From Schoenoplectus triqueter (lineage: Eukaryota; Streptophyta; Magnoliopsida; Poales; Cyperaceae), in assembly GCA_964058805.1 (NCBI GenBank), contig CAXKVV010000574.1, forward strand, positions 1-35,269: a stretch of DNA of 35,269 nt, read 5' to 3'. Made by a program: the position numbers and the translations under genes. The notes under the pieces were generated by a model, which saw nothing but the letters and a program-made list of their open reading frames with translations, was not told the DNA's origin and did not search any database. Shown here piece by piece: positions 24,246-35,269 of the stretch; position 1 is the first letter of the stretch, and each line of letters opens with the position of its first letter.

Positions 24246-26613
24246 AGTATATATCAAAAATTTTGGCCCAATAACTACACATAATTTAGTGAAAATTAAA
24301 GTAATCACACCTAATTATGCCTATTAAAAGATTATCTAATTAACACTTCGATATGAACATTCTACAACACTAATTTTGCACAAAACATAAGTGGTAGGCT
24401 TTTAAAAACAAGTTGTTTGAGTTTGTTAATATTTTTGGCCGCATAATTACACATAATTTGTTATAAATTAATATAATTACTCCTAATCATGCCTATTATA
24501 TATGATTCTAATTCAAACTTCGATATGAATATTCTACGACACTAATTTTGCACAAAATATAAGTAACATGCACTAAAAACAGCTTTTTAAACAAGTTATT
24601 TGAGTTTTTCAAAAAAATTGACTGCATAGCTACACAAAATTTCTTATAAATTAATATAATTACTCCGAAATATGCCTATTATAAGATTCTTTAATTAAAA
24701 ATTCGATATGAATATTCTACAACGCTAATACTGCCTAAAATATAAGTAAGATGCATTAAAAACTGCTATTTAAACAAGTTGTTTGAGTTTTTCAAAACAA
24801 TTTCCGCATAACTGCATGTAATTTCGTGCAAACTAATAGAATTACTCCTGATTACGCTTATTATAAAATTATCCAATAAAAAACATCGATATGAATATTC
24901 TATAACGCTAAAATCGCACAAAACATAAGTAAGATGCGCTAAAAACTGTTGTTTAAACAAGTTGTTTGCATTTATGAAAAATTTTGTCCACATAACTACA
25001 CATATTTTGGTGCAAATTAATATAATTACTCAAAATTATGCTAGGTTATAAGATTGTTCAGTTAGCACACACAAATAAATATATTAGGGCACTATTTTTT
25101 CTCAAAACATAAGTGATATGCATTAGAAACTGCTGTTTAAACAAGTTGTTTAAGATTTTTAACATTTTTTGCCTCATGACTACACATAATTTCGTAAAAA
25201 TTAATATAATTACCCCTAATCATGCCCATTAAAATATTAGCCAATTGACACCTCGATATGAACATTGTACGACACTAATTTTGCACAGGACATAAGTAGG
25301 ATGCATTAAAAACAACTGTTTAAGCAAGTTGTTTGAGTTTTTGAAAATTGTTGGCCGCATTACCTACATGTAATTTCTTGAAAATTTATACAATTACTCC
25401 TAATTATGCCTATTATATGATTGTGGAAGTAAAACTTAGATAAGAATATTCTATGACGCTAATTTTGCACAAAATATAAGTAAGATGCGTTCAAAACAGT
25501 TTTTTTAAACAAGTTGCGTAAGATTTTCCACATTTTTTACATGAAAACTACACATAATTTCGAGCGAATTAATGTATTTACTCCTAACTATGTCTATTAT
25601 AAGATTGTCAAATTAACACTTCAATATGAATATCATTGGACACTAATTTTACATAAAACATAAGTATAATACATTAGAAATTGCTGTTTAAACAAGTTGT
25701 TTCAGATTTTCAATATTTATTGCCTCATAACGATAAATAATTTCATCAAAATTAATATAATTACTAGTAATTATGCCTATTAGAAGATTATCCAATTAAC
25801 ACTTCGATATGAACATTCTACGACACGAATTTTGCATAAAAAATAAGTAAGATGCATTAAACTTTTAAACAAGTTGTTCGAGTTTTTTAAAATTTTTTGT
25901 TGCATACCTACACATAACTTCGCGCAAATTAATACAATTACTACTAATTATGTCTATTATATAATTATCCAATTAACACTCTGATATGAATATTCTATTA
26001 CAGTAATTTTTCATAAAACATAAATAAGATACATTTAAAACTGATGTTTAAACAAGTTGTTTAAGATTTTCAAAATTTATTGTCTCATAACTACTTATAA
26101 TTTCATGAAAATTTATATAATTACTCCATATCATGCCTATTAGAAGATTATCCAGCTAATACTCCGATATGAGTATTCTACGACACTAAGTTTGCACAAA
26201 ACATAAGTAAGATGCACTAAAAAAACAATAATTTTAACTAGTTGATTGAGTTTCTCAAACTTTTTGCCGCATAACTACATATAATTTCGTCCAAATTAAT
26301 ATATTTACTCCAATTATGCCTATTATAAGATTATGTAACTAAAAATTGGATATGAATATTCTATGACGCTAATTTGGCACAAAACATAAGTAAGATGCAT
26401 TAAAAACTGTTGTTTAAACAAATTGTTTGACTTTTTTAAAAACAATTGGCCCCATAAATACACATAGTTTCGTGCACTTTAATATAATTACTCCTAATTA
26501 TGCCTATTATAAGATCGTTCAATTAACACTTCGATATGGATATTCTACGACTCTATTTTCTCCCAAAACATAAGTAAGATGCATTAGAAACAGCTATTTC
26601 GAAAAGTTATTTG
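24246..26613 (+). repeat. HOR copy 10
   Basis: A full-length unit with two private changes: A at 24617 (others T) and A at 25315 (others G). The second breaks a CAGCTG palindrome in monomer 6. Confidence 0.95.
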
Positions 26614-28981
26614 AGTATATATCAAAAATTTTGGCCCAATAACTACACATAATTTAGTGAAAATTAAAGTAATCACACCTAATTATGCCTATTAAAAGAT
26701 TATCTAATTAACACTTCGATATGAACATTCTACAACACTAATTTTGCACAAAACATAAGTGGTAGGCTTTTAAAAACAAGTTGTTTGAGTTTGTTAATAT
26801 TTTTGGCCGCATAATTACACATAATTTGTTATAAATTAATATAATTACTCCTAATCATGCCTATTATATATGATTCTAATTCAAACTTCGATATGAATAT
26901 TCTACGACACTAATTTTGCACAAAATATAAGTAACATGCACTAAAAACAGCTTTTTAAACAAGTTATTTGAGTTTTTCAAAAAATTTGACTGCATAGCTA
27001 CACAAAATTTCTTATAAATTAATATAATTACTCCGAAATATGCCTATTATAAGATTCTTTAATTAAAAATTCGATATGAATATTCTACAACGCTAATACT
27101 GCCTAAAATATAAGTAAGATGCATTAAAAACTGCTATTTAAACAAGTTGTTTGAGTTTTTCAAAACAATTTCCGCATAACTGCATGTAATTTCGTGCAAA
27201 CTAATAGAATTACTCCTGATTACGCTTATTATAAAATTATCCAATAAAAAACATCGATATGAATATTCTATAACGCTAAAATCGCACAAAACATAAGTAA
27301 GATGCGCTAAAAACTGTTGTTTAAACAAGTTGTTTGCATTTATGAAAAATTTTGTCCACATAACTACACATATTTTGGTGCAAATTAATATAATTACTCA
27401 AAATTATGCTAGGTTATAAGATTGTTCAGTTAGCACACACAAATAAATATATTAGGGCACTATTTTTTCTCAAAACATAAGTGATATGCATTAGAAACTG
27501 CTGTTTAAACAAGTTGTTTAAGATTTTTAACATTTTTTGCCTCATGACTACACATAATTTCGTAAAAATTAATATAATTACCCCTAATCATGCCCATTAA
27601 AATATTAGCCAATTGACACCTCGATATGAACATTGTACGACACTAATTTTGCACAGGACATAAGTAGGATGCATTAAAAACAGCTGTTTAAGCAAGTTGT
27701 TTGAGTTTTTGAAAATTGTTGGCCGCATTACCTACATGTAATTTCTTGAAAATTTATACAATTACTCCTAATTATGCCTATTATATGATTGTGGAAGTAA
27801 AACTTAGATAAGAATATTCTATGACGCTAATTTTGCACAAAATATAAGTAAGATGCGTTCAAAACAGTTTTTTTAAACAAGTTGCGTAAGATTTTCCACA
27901 TTTTTTACATGAAAACTACACATAATTTCGAGCGAATTAATGTATTTACTCCTAACTATGTCTATTATAAGATTGTCAAATTAACACTTCAATATGAATA
28001 TCATTGGACACTAATTTTACATAAAACATAAGTATAATACATTAGAAATTGCTGTTTAAACAAGTTGTTTCAGATTTTCAATATTTATTGCCTCATAACG
28101 ATAAATAATTTCATCAAAATTAATATAATTACTAGTAATTATGCCTATTAGAAGATTATCCAATTAACACTTCGATATGAACATTCTACGACACGAATTT
28201 TGCATAAAAAATAAGTAAGATGCATTAAACTTTTAAACAAGTTGTTCGAGTTTTTTAAAATTTTTTGTTGCATACCTACACATAACTTCGCGCAAATTAA
28301 TACAATTACTACTAATTATGTCTATTATATAATTATCCAATTAACACTCTGATATGAATATTCTATTACAGTAATTTTTCATAAAACATAAATAAGATAC
28401 ATTTAAAACTGATGTTTAAACAAGTTGTTTAAGATTTTCAAAATTTATTGTCTCATAACTACTTATAATTTCATGAAAATTTATATAATTACTCCATATC
28501 ATGCCTATTAGAAGATTATCCAGCTAATACTCCGATATGAGTATTCTACGACACTAAGTTTGCACAAAACATAAGTAAGATGCACTAAAAAAACAATAAT
28601 TTTAACTAGTTGATTGAGTTTCTCAAACTTTTTGCCGCATAACTACATATAATTTCGTCCAAATTAATATATTTACTCCAATTATGCCTATTATAAGATT
28701 ATGTAACTAAAAATTGGATATGAATATTCTATGACGCTAATTTGGCACAAAACATAAGTAAGATGCATTAAAAACTGTTGTTTAAACAAATTGTTTGACT
28801 TTTTTAAAAACAATTGGCCCCATAAATACACATAGTTTCGTGCACTTTAATATAATTACTCCTAATTATGCCTATTATAAGATCGTTCAATTAACACTTC
28901 GATATGGATATTCTACGACTCTATTTTCTCCCAAAACATAAGTAAGATGCATTAGAAACAGCTATTTCGAAAAGTTATTTG
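26614..28981 (+). repeat. HOR copy 11 (majority sequence)
   Basis: A full-length unit with no private variant seen by eye. Confidence 0.95.
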
Positions 28982-31349
28982 AGTATATATCAAAAATTTT
29001 GGCCCAATAACTACACATAATTTAGTGAAAATTAAAGTAATCACACCTAATTATGCCTATTAAAAGATTATCTAATTAACACTTCGATATGAACATTCTA
29101 CAACACTAATTTTGCACAAAACATAAGTGGTAGGCTTTTAAAAACAAGTTGTTTGAGTTTGTTAATATTTTTGGCCGCATAATTACACATAATTTGTTAT
29201 AAATTAATATAATTACTCCTAATCATGCCTATTATATATGATTCTAATTCAAACTTCGATATGAATATTCTACGACACTAATTTTGCACAAAATATAAGT
29301 AACATGCACTAAAAACAGCTTTTTAAACAAGTTATTTGAGTTTTTCAAAAAATTTGACTGCATAGCTACACAAAATTTCTTATAAATTAATATAATTACT
29401 CCGAAATATGCCTATTATAAGATTCTTTAATTAAAAATTCGATATGAATATTCTACAACGCTAATACTGCCTAAAATATAAGTAAGATGCATTAAAAACT
29501 GCTATTTAAACAAGTTGTTTGAGTTTTTCAAAACAATTTCCGCATAACTGCATGTAATTTCGTGCAAACTAATAGAATTACTCCTGATTACGCTTATTAT
29601 AAAATTATCCAATAAAAAACATCGATATGAATATTCTATAACGCTAAAATCGCACAAAACATAAGTAAGATGCGCTAAAAACTGTTGTTTAAACAAGTTG
29701 TTTGCATTTATGAAAAATTTTGTCCACATAACTACACATATTTTGGTGCAAATTAATATAATTACTCAAAATTATGCTAGGTTATAAGATTGTTCAGTTA
29801 GCACACACAAATAAATATATTAGGGCACTATTTTTTCTCAAAACATAAGTGATATGCATTAGAAACTGCTGTTTAAACAAGTTGTTTAAGATTTTTAACA
29901 TTTTTTGCCTCATGACTACACATAATTTCGTAAAAATTAATATAATTACCCCTAATCATGCCCATTAAAATATTAGCCAATTGACACCTCGATATGAACA
30001 TTGTACGACACTAATTTTGCACAGGACATAAGTAGGATGCATTAAAAACAGCTGTTTAAGCAAGTTGTTTGAGTTTTTGAAAATTGTTGGCCGCATTACC
30101 TACATGTAATTTCTTGAAAATTTATACAATTACTCCTAATTATGCCTATTATATGATTGTGGAAGTAAAACTTAGATAAGAATATTCTATGACGCTAATT
30201 TTGCACAAAATATAAGTAAGATGCGTTCAAAACAGTTTTTTTAAACAAGTTGCGTAAGATTTTCCACATTTTTTACATGAAAACTACACATAATTTCGAG
30301 CGAATTAATGTATTTACTCCTAACTATGTCTATTATAAGATTGTCAAATTAACACTTCAATATGAATATCATTGGACACTAATTTTACATAAAACATAAG
30401 TATAATACATTAGAAATTGCTGTTTAAACAAGTTGTTTCAGATTTTCAATATTTATTGCCTCATAACGATAAATAATTTCATCAAAATTAATATAATTAC
30501 TAGTAATTATGCCTATTAGAAGATTATCCAATTAACACTTCGATATGAACATTCTACGACACGAATTTTGCATAAAAAATAAGTAAGATGCATTAAACTT
30601 TTAAACAAGTTGTTCGAGTTTTTTAAAATTTTTTGTTGCATACCTACACATAACTTCGCGCAAATTAATACAATTACTACTAATTATGTCTATTATATAA
30701 TTATCCAATTAACACTCTGATATGAATATTCTATTACAGTAATTTTTCATAAAACATAAATAAGATACATTTAAAACTGATGTTTAAACAAGTTGTTTAA
30801 GATTTTCAAAATTTATTGTCTCATAACTACTTATAATTTCATGAAAATTTATATAATTACTCCATATCATGCCTATTAGAAGATTATCCAGCTAATACTC
30901 CGATATGAGTATTCTACGACACTAAGTTTGCACAAAACATAAGTAAGATGCACTAAAAAAACAATAATTTTAACTAGTTGATTGAGTTTCTCAAACTTTT
31001 TGCCGCATAACTACATATAATTTCGTCCAAATTAATATATTTACTCCAATTATGCCTATTATAAGATTATGTAACTAAAAATTGGATATGAATATTCTAT
31101 GACGCTAATTTGGCACAAAACATAAGTAAGATGCATTAAAAACTGTTGTTTAAACAAATTGTTTGACTTTTTTAAAAACAATTGGCCCCATAAATACACA
31201 TAGTTTCGTGCACTTTAATATAATTACTCCTAATTATGCCTATTATAAGATCGTTCAATTAACACTTCGATATGGATATTCTACGACTCTATTTTCTCCC
31301 AAAACATAAGTAAGATGCATTAGAAACAGCTATTTCGAAAAGTTATTTG
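28982..31349 (+). repeat. HOR copy 12 (majority sequence)
   Basis: A full-length unit with no private variant seen by eye. Confidence 0.95.
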
Positions 31350-33652
31350 AGTATATATCAAAAATTTTGGCCCAATAACTACACATAATTTAGTGAAAAT
31401 TAAAGTAATCACACCTAATTATGCCTATTAAAAGATTATCTAATTAACACTTCGATATGAACATTCTACAACACTAATTTTGCACAAAACATAAGTGGTA
31501 GGCTTTTAAAAACAAGTTGTTTGAGTTTGTTAATATTTTTGGCCGCATAATTACACATAATTTGTTATAAATTAATATAATTACTCCTAATCATGCCTAT
31601 TATATATGATTCTAATTCAAACTTCGATATGAATATTCTACGACACTAATTTTGCACAAAATATAAGTAACATGCACTAAAAACAGCTTTTTAAACAAGT
31701 TATTTGAGTTTTTCAAAAAATTTGACTGCATAGCTACACAAAATTTCTTATAAATTAATATAATTACTCCGAAATATGCCTATTATAAGATTCTTTAATT
31801 AAAAATTCGATATGAATATTCTACAACGCTAATACTGCCTAAAATATAAGTAAGATGCATTAAAAACTGCTATTTAAACAAGTTGTTTGAGTTTTTCAAA
31901 ACAATTTCCGCATAACTGCATGTAATTTCGTGCAAACTAATAGAATTACTCCTGATTACGCTTATTATAAAATTATCCAATAAAAAACATCGATATGAAT
32001 ATTCTATAACGCTAAAATCGCACAAAACATAAGTAAGATGCGCTAAAAACTGTTGTTTAAACAAGTTGTTTGCATTTATGAAAAATTTTGTCCACATAAC
32101 TACACATATTTTGGTGCAAATTAATATAATTACTCAAAATTATGCTAGGTTATAAGATTGTTCAGTTAGCACACACAAATAAATATATTAGGGCACTATT
32201 TTTTCTCAAAACATAAGTGATATGCATTAGAAACTGCTGTTTAAACAAGTTGTTTAAGATTTTTAACATTTTTTGCCTCATGACTACACATAATTTCGTA
32301 AAAATTAATATAATTACCCCTAATCATGCCCATTAAAATATTAGCCAATTGACACCTCGATATGAACATTGTACGACACTAATTTTGCACAGGACATAAG
32401 TAGGATGCATTAAAAACAGCTGTTTAAGCAAGTTGTTTGAGTTTTTGAAAATTGTTGGCCGCATTACCTACATGTAATTTCTTGAAAATTTATACAATTA
32501 CTCCTAATTATGCCTATTATATGATTGTGGAAGTAAAACTTAGATAAGAATATTCTATGACGCTAATTTTGCACAAAATATAAGTAAGATGCGTTCAAAA
32601 CAGTTTTTTTAAACAAGTTGCGTAAGATTTTCCACATTTTTTACATGAAAACTACACATAATTTCGAGCGAATTAATGTATTTACTCCTAACTATGTCTA
32701 TTATAAGATTGTCAAATTAACACTTCAATATGAATATCATTGGACACTAATTTTACATAAAACATAAGTATAATACATTAGAAATTGCTGTTTAAACAAG
32801 TTGTTTCAGATTTTCAATATTTATTGCCTCATAACGATAAATAATTTCATCAAAATTAATATAATTACTAGTAATTATGCCTATTAGAAGATTATCCAAT
32901 TAACACTTCGATATGAACATTCTACGACACGAATTTTGCATAAAAAATAAGTAAGATGCATTAAACTTTTAAACAAGTTGTTCGAGTTTTTTAAAATTTT
33001 TTGTTGCATACCTACACATAACTTCGCGCAAATTAATACAATTACTACTAATTATGTCTATTATATAATTATCCAATTAACACTCTGATATGAATATTCT
33101 ATTACAGTAATTTTTCATAAAACATAAATAAGATACATTTAAAACTGATGTTTAAACAAGTTGTTTAAGATTTTCAAAATTTATTGTCTCATAACTACTT
33201 ATAATTTCATGAAAATTTATATAATTACTCCATATCATGCCTATTAGAAGATTATCCAGCTAATACTCCGATATGAGTATTCTACGACACTAAGTTTGCA
33301 CAAAACATAAGTAAGATGCACTAAAAAAACAATAATTTTAACTAGTTGATTGAGTTTCTCAAACTTTTTGCCGCATAACTACATATAATTTCGTCCAAAT
33401 TAATATATTTACTCCAATTATGCCTATTATAAGATTATGTAACTAAAAATTGGATATGAATATTCTATGACGCTAATTTGGCACAAAACATAAGTAAGAT
33501 GCATTAAAAACTGTTGTTTAAACAAATTGTTTGACTTTTTTAAAAACAATTGGCCCCATAAATACACATAGTTTCGTGCACTTTAATATAATTACTCCTA
33601 ATTATGCCTATTATAAGATCGTTCAATTAACACTTCGATATGGATATTCTAC
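31350..33652 (+). repeat. HOR copy 13 (cut 66 bp before its end)
   Basis: It matches the majority sequence up to GGATATTCTAC at 33652, then stops in monomer 13 where the other copies continue with GACTCTATTTT. There is no decay towards the break, unlike the left edge. That fits an interruption by an inserted element better than a natural array end. Confidence 0.95.
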
Positions 33653-33827
33653 TGTGCGACCCTTTTTCGCGCGCTCCGCACCGCCGCCGGGCGATGGGTT
33701 GCGGAAGAAGGACACGGAGATCCCTCCCGAGCGTGCATCTGCTGGGTGTCGGCCGATTATGCCGTTTAGAGATAATTTGGATGCACATTCAGGGGGTTTT
33801 TTAGTGATTGTGAGTTCTTGTAGATTC

Positions 33828-33849
33828 CGGTGGGCGCAAGCCCCCACCG
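33828..33849. repeat. GC-rich inverted repeat
   Basis: CGGTGGG and CCCACCG form a 7-bp stem around an 8-base loop. It lies in the GC-rich head of the right-hand element. No T run follows, so it is not called as a terminator. Confidence 0.5.
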
Positions 33850-33947
33850 TTAATTACCCTGGGCTACGAACCTCGAGGCACCTCTGGATCTTTGAAAGAG
33901 AGAAGCAAATAGTATAGTTAAGAGATGGGCAAGTGGTCGTCTAAGTT

Positions 33948-33956
33948 TATAAAAAG
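33948..33956 (+). promoter_or_regulatory. Candidate TATA box in the right-hand element
   Basis: TATAAAAAG lies about 295 bp inside the element and just before the first 20-bp iteron. The position would suit an LTR promoter, but only the motif supports it. Confidence 0.25.
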
Positions 33957-33975
33957 GGGATCTACGGAAGACGAA

Positions 33976-34512
33976 CCTACAAACAGATCGGTTCAATCTA
34001 GGGGGGGACAAAACCTACAAACAGATCGGTTTTATCCTATGGGGGACGAACCTACAAACAGACCGGTTCAGTCCATGCCTCCTCGAGATGTAACCTTACC
34101 AACAGACCAGGTTAATCTCTTCATAGGGGGCTTGAGGTGAGTCTACATACAGACCGACTCGACCTCTGTTGATCTAGAAGATAAACCTACAAACAGACCG
34201 GTTCAATCTTAACTAGTCAACAACCAATCACACAAAATACAACTCGAAGCACTGAGCCGGTTGATCTTGAGGTTGGTGAATCAGGAGAAGGGTGGATATG
34301 GCCCACGTGTTTCTTCTCACTGATCTTCTAGACCATGAATTCGAAGCACTAAGCCGATTCATAAACCTAGGAAACACAATTGCACACAATATTAAACCTG
34401 AAGCGCTGGACCAGTTCAACATTGAGGCATGTGTTAGTGAAGGAACCTACCTACAGAACGGTTCACATTCACTGTTTTGTGGATGAATCTACCTACAGAC
34501 CGATTCAATCTC
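33976..34512 (+). repeat. Eight copies of a 20-24-bp iteron
   Basis: The consensus begins CCTACAAACAGACCGGTTCA and continues ATCT. Copies start at about 33976, 34014, 34051, 34094, 34141, 34186, 34446 and 34488. The first six are 37-47 bp apart, and several are followed by a GGGGG-containing spacer. The last two form a second pair 42 bp apart after a 260-bp gap. Copies at 34094, 34141, 34446 and 34488 are degenerate. Candidate roles are protein-binding iterons in a transposon end or LTR, or simple tandem expansion. Confidence 0.85.
34231..34420 (+). repeat. Three copies of a second short motif
   Basis: CGAAGCACTGAGCCGGTTGA (from 34245), CGAAGCACTAAGCCGATTCA (from 34342) and TGAAGCGCTGGACCAGTTCA (near 34399) are related 20-mers. 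The first and third are also preceded by a CACA-rich AATAC or AATATT segment (34231 and 34383). They fill the gap between the two iteron groups and share the CCGGTT-like end with that iteron, so both may derive from one older repeat. Confidence 0.7.
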
Positions 34513-34566
34513 ACAGTCTCGGGAAATGAGCCAGGAGACAAGTTCAGTCTTGCCAGCTCAAATGGT

Positions 34567-35260
34567 CATGAATTACTTGTTCATGACACCGAGTCATTAA
34601 GATGTCACTTCGCTAGGACATCGTAATGTTCTTCATCTTCAAAGTCGACATATCTCTCCATGCTGATGTCGTAGCTTTGGTCAATCTTCAACGAACGTCA
34701 AGATGTTCTTGTCTCGACTAATCATCCTACGTGTTGCATTACTTGTGCAAAATTACTATGTAGCCCTACACCACTTGTGTGAGCGTATTCAATCATGAGT
34801 TACTTGCTCATGGCAGCGAGTCATTAAGATGTCACCTCTCTAGGACATCGTAATGTTCTTCTTCTTCAGAGTCGACGTATATCTTCATGTTAGTGTCGTA
34901 GCTCTGGTTATTCTTCATCAGGTGTCAAGATGTTCCTGTCTCAACGTACTTCTTCATACTGCTATCGAAGCCTTATTCATCTCACGTCAAGATGTTCCTG
35001 TCTCGACGTATCTTGTTGTTCTTCATCAAGTGTCAAGATGTTCTTGTCTCGACATATCTTCTTGTATTGCTATTAAAGCCTTAATCATCTCACGTCAAGA
35101 TGTTCTTGTCTCAACGTATCTTCTCGTGTTGTCATTGCAACCTTATTTATCCTCTGTCAAGATGTTCTCGTCTTGACTAATCGTTCTAAATGTTATATCA
35201 TGTGTGCAAATATTCTTATGTGGCTCTACACTCCTTATGTGAGCATATTTATTCATTTCT
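34567..35260 (+). repeat. Direct duplication (227-bp offset) with an expanded second copy
   Basis: CATGAATTACTTGTTCATG at 34567 recurs as CATGAGTTACTTGCTCATG at 34794. Both are followed by GAGTCATTAAGATGTCAC, TAGGACATCGTAATGTTCTT and a GTCGAC block. The shared far end, GTGTGAGCGTATTCA versus TATGTGAGCATATTTATTCA, is near 34778 in copy 1 but near 35240 in copy 2. Copy 2 has therefore grown by about 240 bp through expansion of an internal minisatellite. Confidence 0.85.
34924..35180 (+). repeat. GTCAAGATGTT minisatellite (62/46-bp spacing)
   Basis: GTCAAGATGTTCYTGTCTCR starts at 34924, 34986, 35032, 35094 and 35156, with spacings of 62, 46, 62 and 62 bp. A single copy is at 34697 in the unexpanded first duplicate. 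The pattern suggests that a 62+46 = 108-bp unit doubled, followed by another 62-bp step. The 107-codon open frame across it has a repetitive translation and is not a gene. Confidence 0.85.
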
Positions 35261-35269
35261 AAAATGCAC

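Larger units (their letters stand above)
3105..33652 (+). repeat. Satellite array: 13 copies of a 13-monomer, 2368-bp higher-order repeat
   Basis: The whole stretch repeats with a 2368-bp period (2369 once). Within a unit, the block ACATAAGTAAGATGC or a variant recurs 13 times. In the second unit it starts at 5441, 5613, 5796, 5979, 6163, 6346, 6530, 6714, 6897, 7074, 7257, 7440 and 7624, giving spacings of 172, 183, 183, 184, 183, 184, 184, 183, 177, 183, 183, 184 and then 185 bp to the next unit. Each monomer holds, in order: ACATAAGTAAGATGCATTAA; a TTTAAACAAGTTGTTT dyad; a T/A-rich spacer; GCATAACTACACATAATTTC; AATTAATATAATTACTCC; ATTATGCCTATTATAAGA; and CTTCGATATGAATATTCTAC. Monomers in one unit are clearly diverged, whereas units are almost identical. 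GC is near a quarter in lines I counted. No gene, RNA gene or inserted element was seen inside. A centromeric or other heterochromatic site is plausible but unproven. Confidence 0.97.
33653..35269. mobile_element. Probable transposable element inserted in the satellite, partial (family unknown)
   Basis: The satellite ends sharply at 33652. The new sequence starts TGTGCGACCC, is about two-thirds GC in its first 60-70 bases, and is followed by several families of internal short repeats. A TG start next to a 5-bp candidate target site TCTAC (33648-33652) fits the end of an LTR element. I found no primer-binding site, polypurine tract, coding domain or matching second end, because the window ends first. 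Tandem short repeats also occur near the ends of CACTA-type transposons, but no CACTA terminus is at the junction. The reading frames at 33531-33917, 33925-34140, 34292-34486 and 34853-35176 cross the junction or consist of the short repeats, so none is called. Confidence 0.4.

Noticed and set aside
3105..33652. CENP-B box in the satellite
   Set aside because: The nearest candidate is the conserved CTTCGATATGAATATTC block. It has TTCG but lacks the required A and the CGGG part of the box.
3105..33652. CRISPR array or bacterial repeat locus
   Set aside because: The period (183 and 2368 bp) has no short conserved repeat alternating with unique spacers, and the flanks are plant-like.
3105..33652. 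Assembly artefact from copying one unit
   Set aside because: Private and shared variants differ from copy to copy, and the first copy lacks a monomer, so the units are not mechanical duplicates. The exact copy number still needs spanning reads.
3105..33652. Known rice CentO, maize CentC or maize knob satellite
   Set aside because: Monomer length (about 183 bp) and sequence do not match what I remember of those families (about 155-156 bp and 180 bp, more GC-rich). This is from memory, not a search.
33531..33917. A 128-codon plus-strand frame and a 74-codon minus-strand frame at the right junction
   Set aside because: The plus frame starts inside the satellite and crosses the breakpoint into unrelated sequence. 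The minus frame is a GC-rich shadow. Neither shows a domain.
33925..34140. A 71-codon frame with repeated Glu-Pro-Thr-Asn-Arg words
   Set aside because: The repeated words are the translated 20-bp iterons. Any frame across them would look repetitive, and there is no independent coding evidence.
34853..35176. A 107-codon frame with repeated Ser-Arg-Cys-Ser and Val-Ser-Thr-Tyr words
   Set aside because: It is produced by the GTCAAGATGTT minisatellite. Units of 62 and 46 bp are not multiples of three, so no reading frame is selected between units.

Overview
The window looks like nuclear DNA from a plant, most likely a grass of the rice type. The left flank repeats a GTGGGGCCCACCTGTCAGTG-like motif and CCACGTGGCA boxes that I remember as abundant in rice-like genomes. 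The centre is an AT-rich satellite array of the kind found at plant heterochromatic sites. No intact protein-coding gene, tRNA, rRNA or CRISPR array could be supported on either strand. The species call is inference, because no search was possible.

Layout. (1) Positions 1-3104 are a mosaic, non-coding, moderately AT-rich flank. It holds two outward-facing TATA-like sites about 250 bp apart, a weak candidate first exon (1003-1150), a 43-bp minisatellite with two perfect G-box palindromes (1394-1646), a 127-bp-offset duplication (about 2055-2286), a 246-bp-offset duplication with TATA-like sites (2505-2985), and a 17-bp palindrome eight bases from the array edge. (2) Positions 3105-33652 are one uninterrupted satellite array of about 30.5 kb. 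Its monomer is about 183 bp. Thirteen diverged monomers form a 2368-bp higher-order repeat (HOR), and thirteen HOR copies stand head to tail. Copies differ from each other at only about a dozen positions by eye. The first copy lacks one monomer and the last is cut 66 bp before its end. (3) Positions 33653-35269 change abruptly to GC-rich sequence and then to several families of short internal repeats. This looks like the beginning of a transposable element inserted into the satellite, with its far end outside the window.

The main interest is the HOR. It has a two-level structure like primate alpha satellite: monomers inside a unit are clearly diverged, while whole units are almost identical. 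Two variant sites 949 bp apart occur in all four combinations among the 13 copies, which points to exchange or conversion between copies. Several monomers carry a dyad-symmetric box (AAACAAGTTGTTT, extended to a 17-bp perfect palindrome in two monomers). The array could be centromeric, pericentromeric or subtelomeric; the sequence alone does not decide. The 75-codon open frame that recurs once per HOR on the minus strand is a by-product of the repeat and is not called as a gene.
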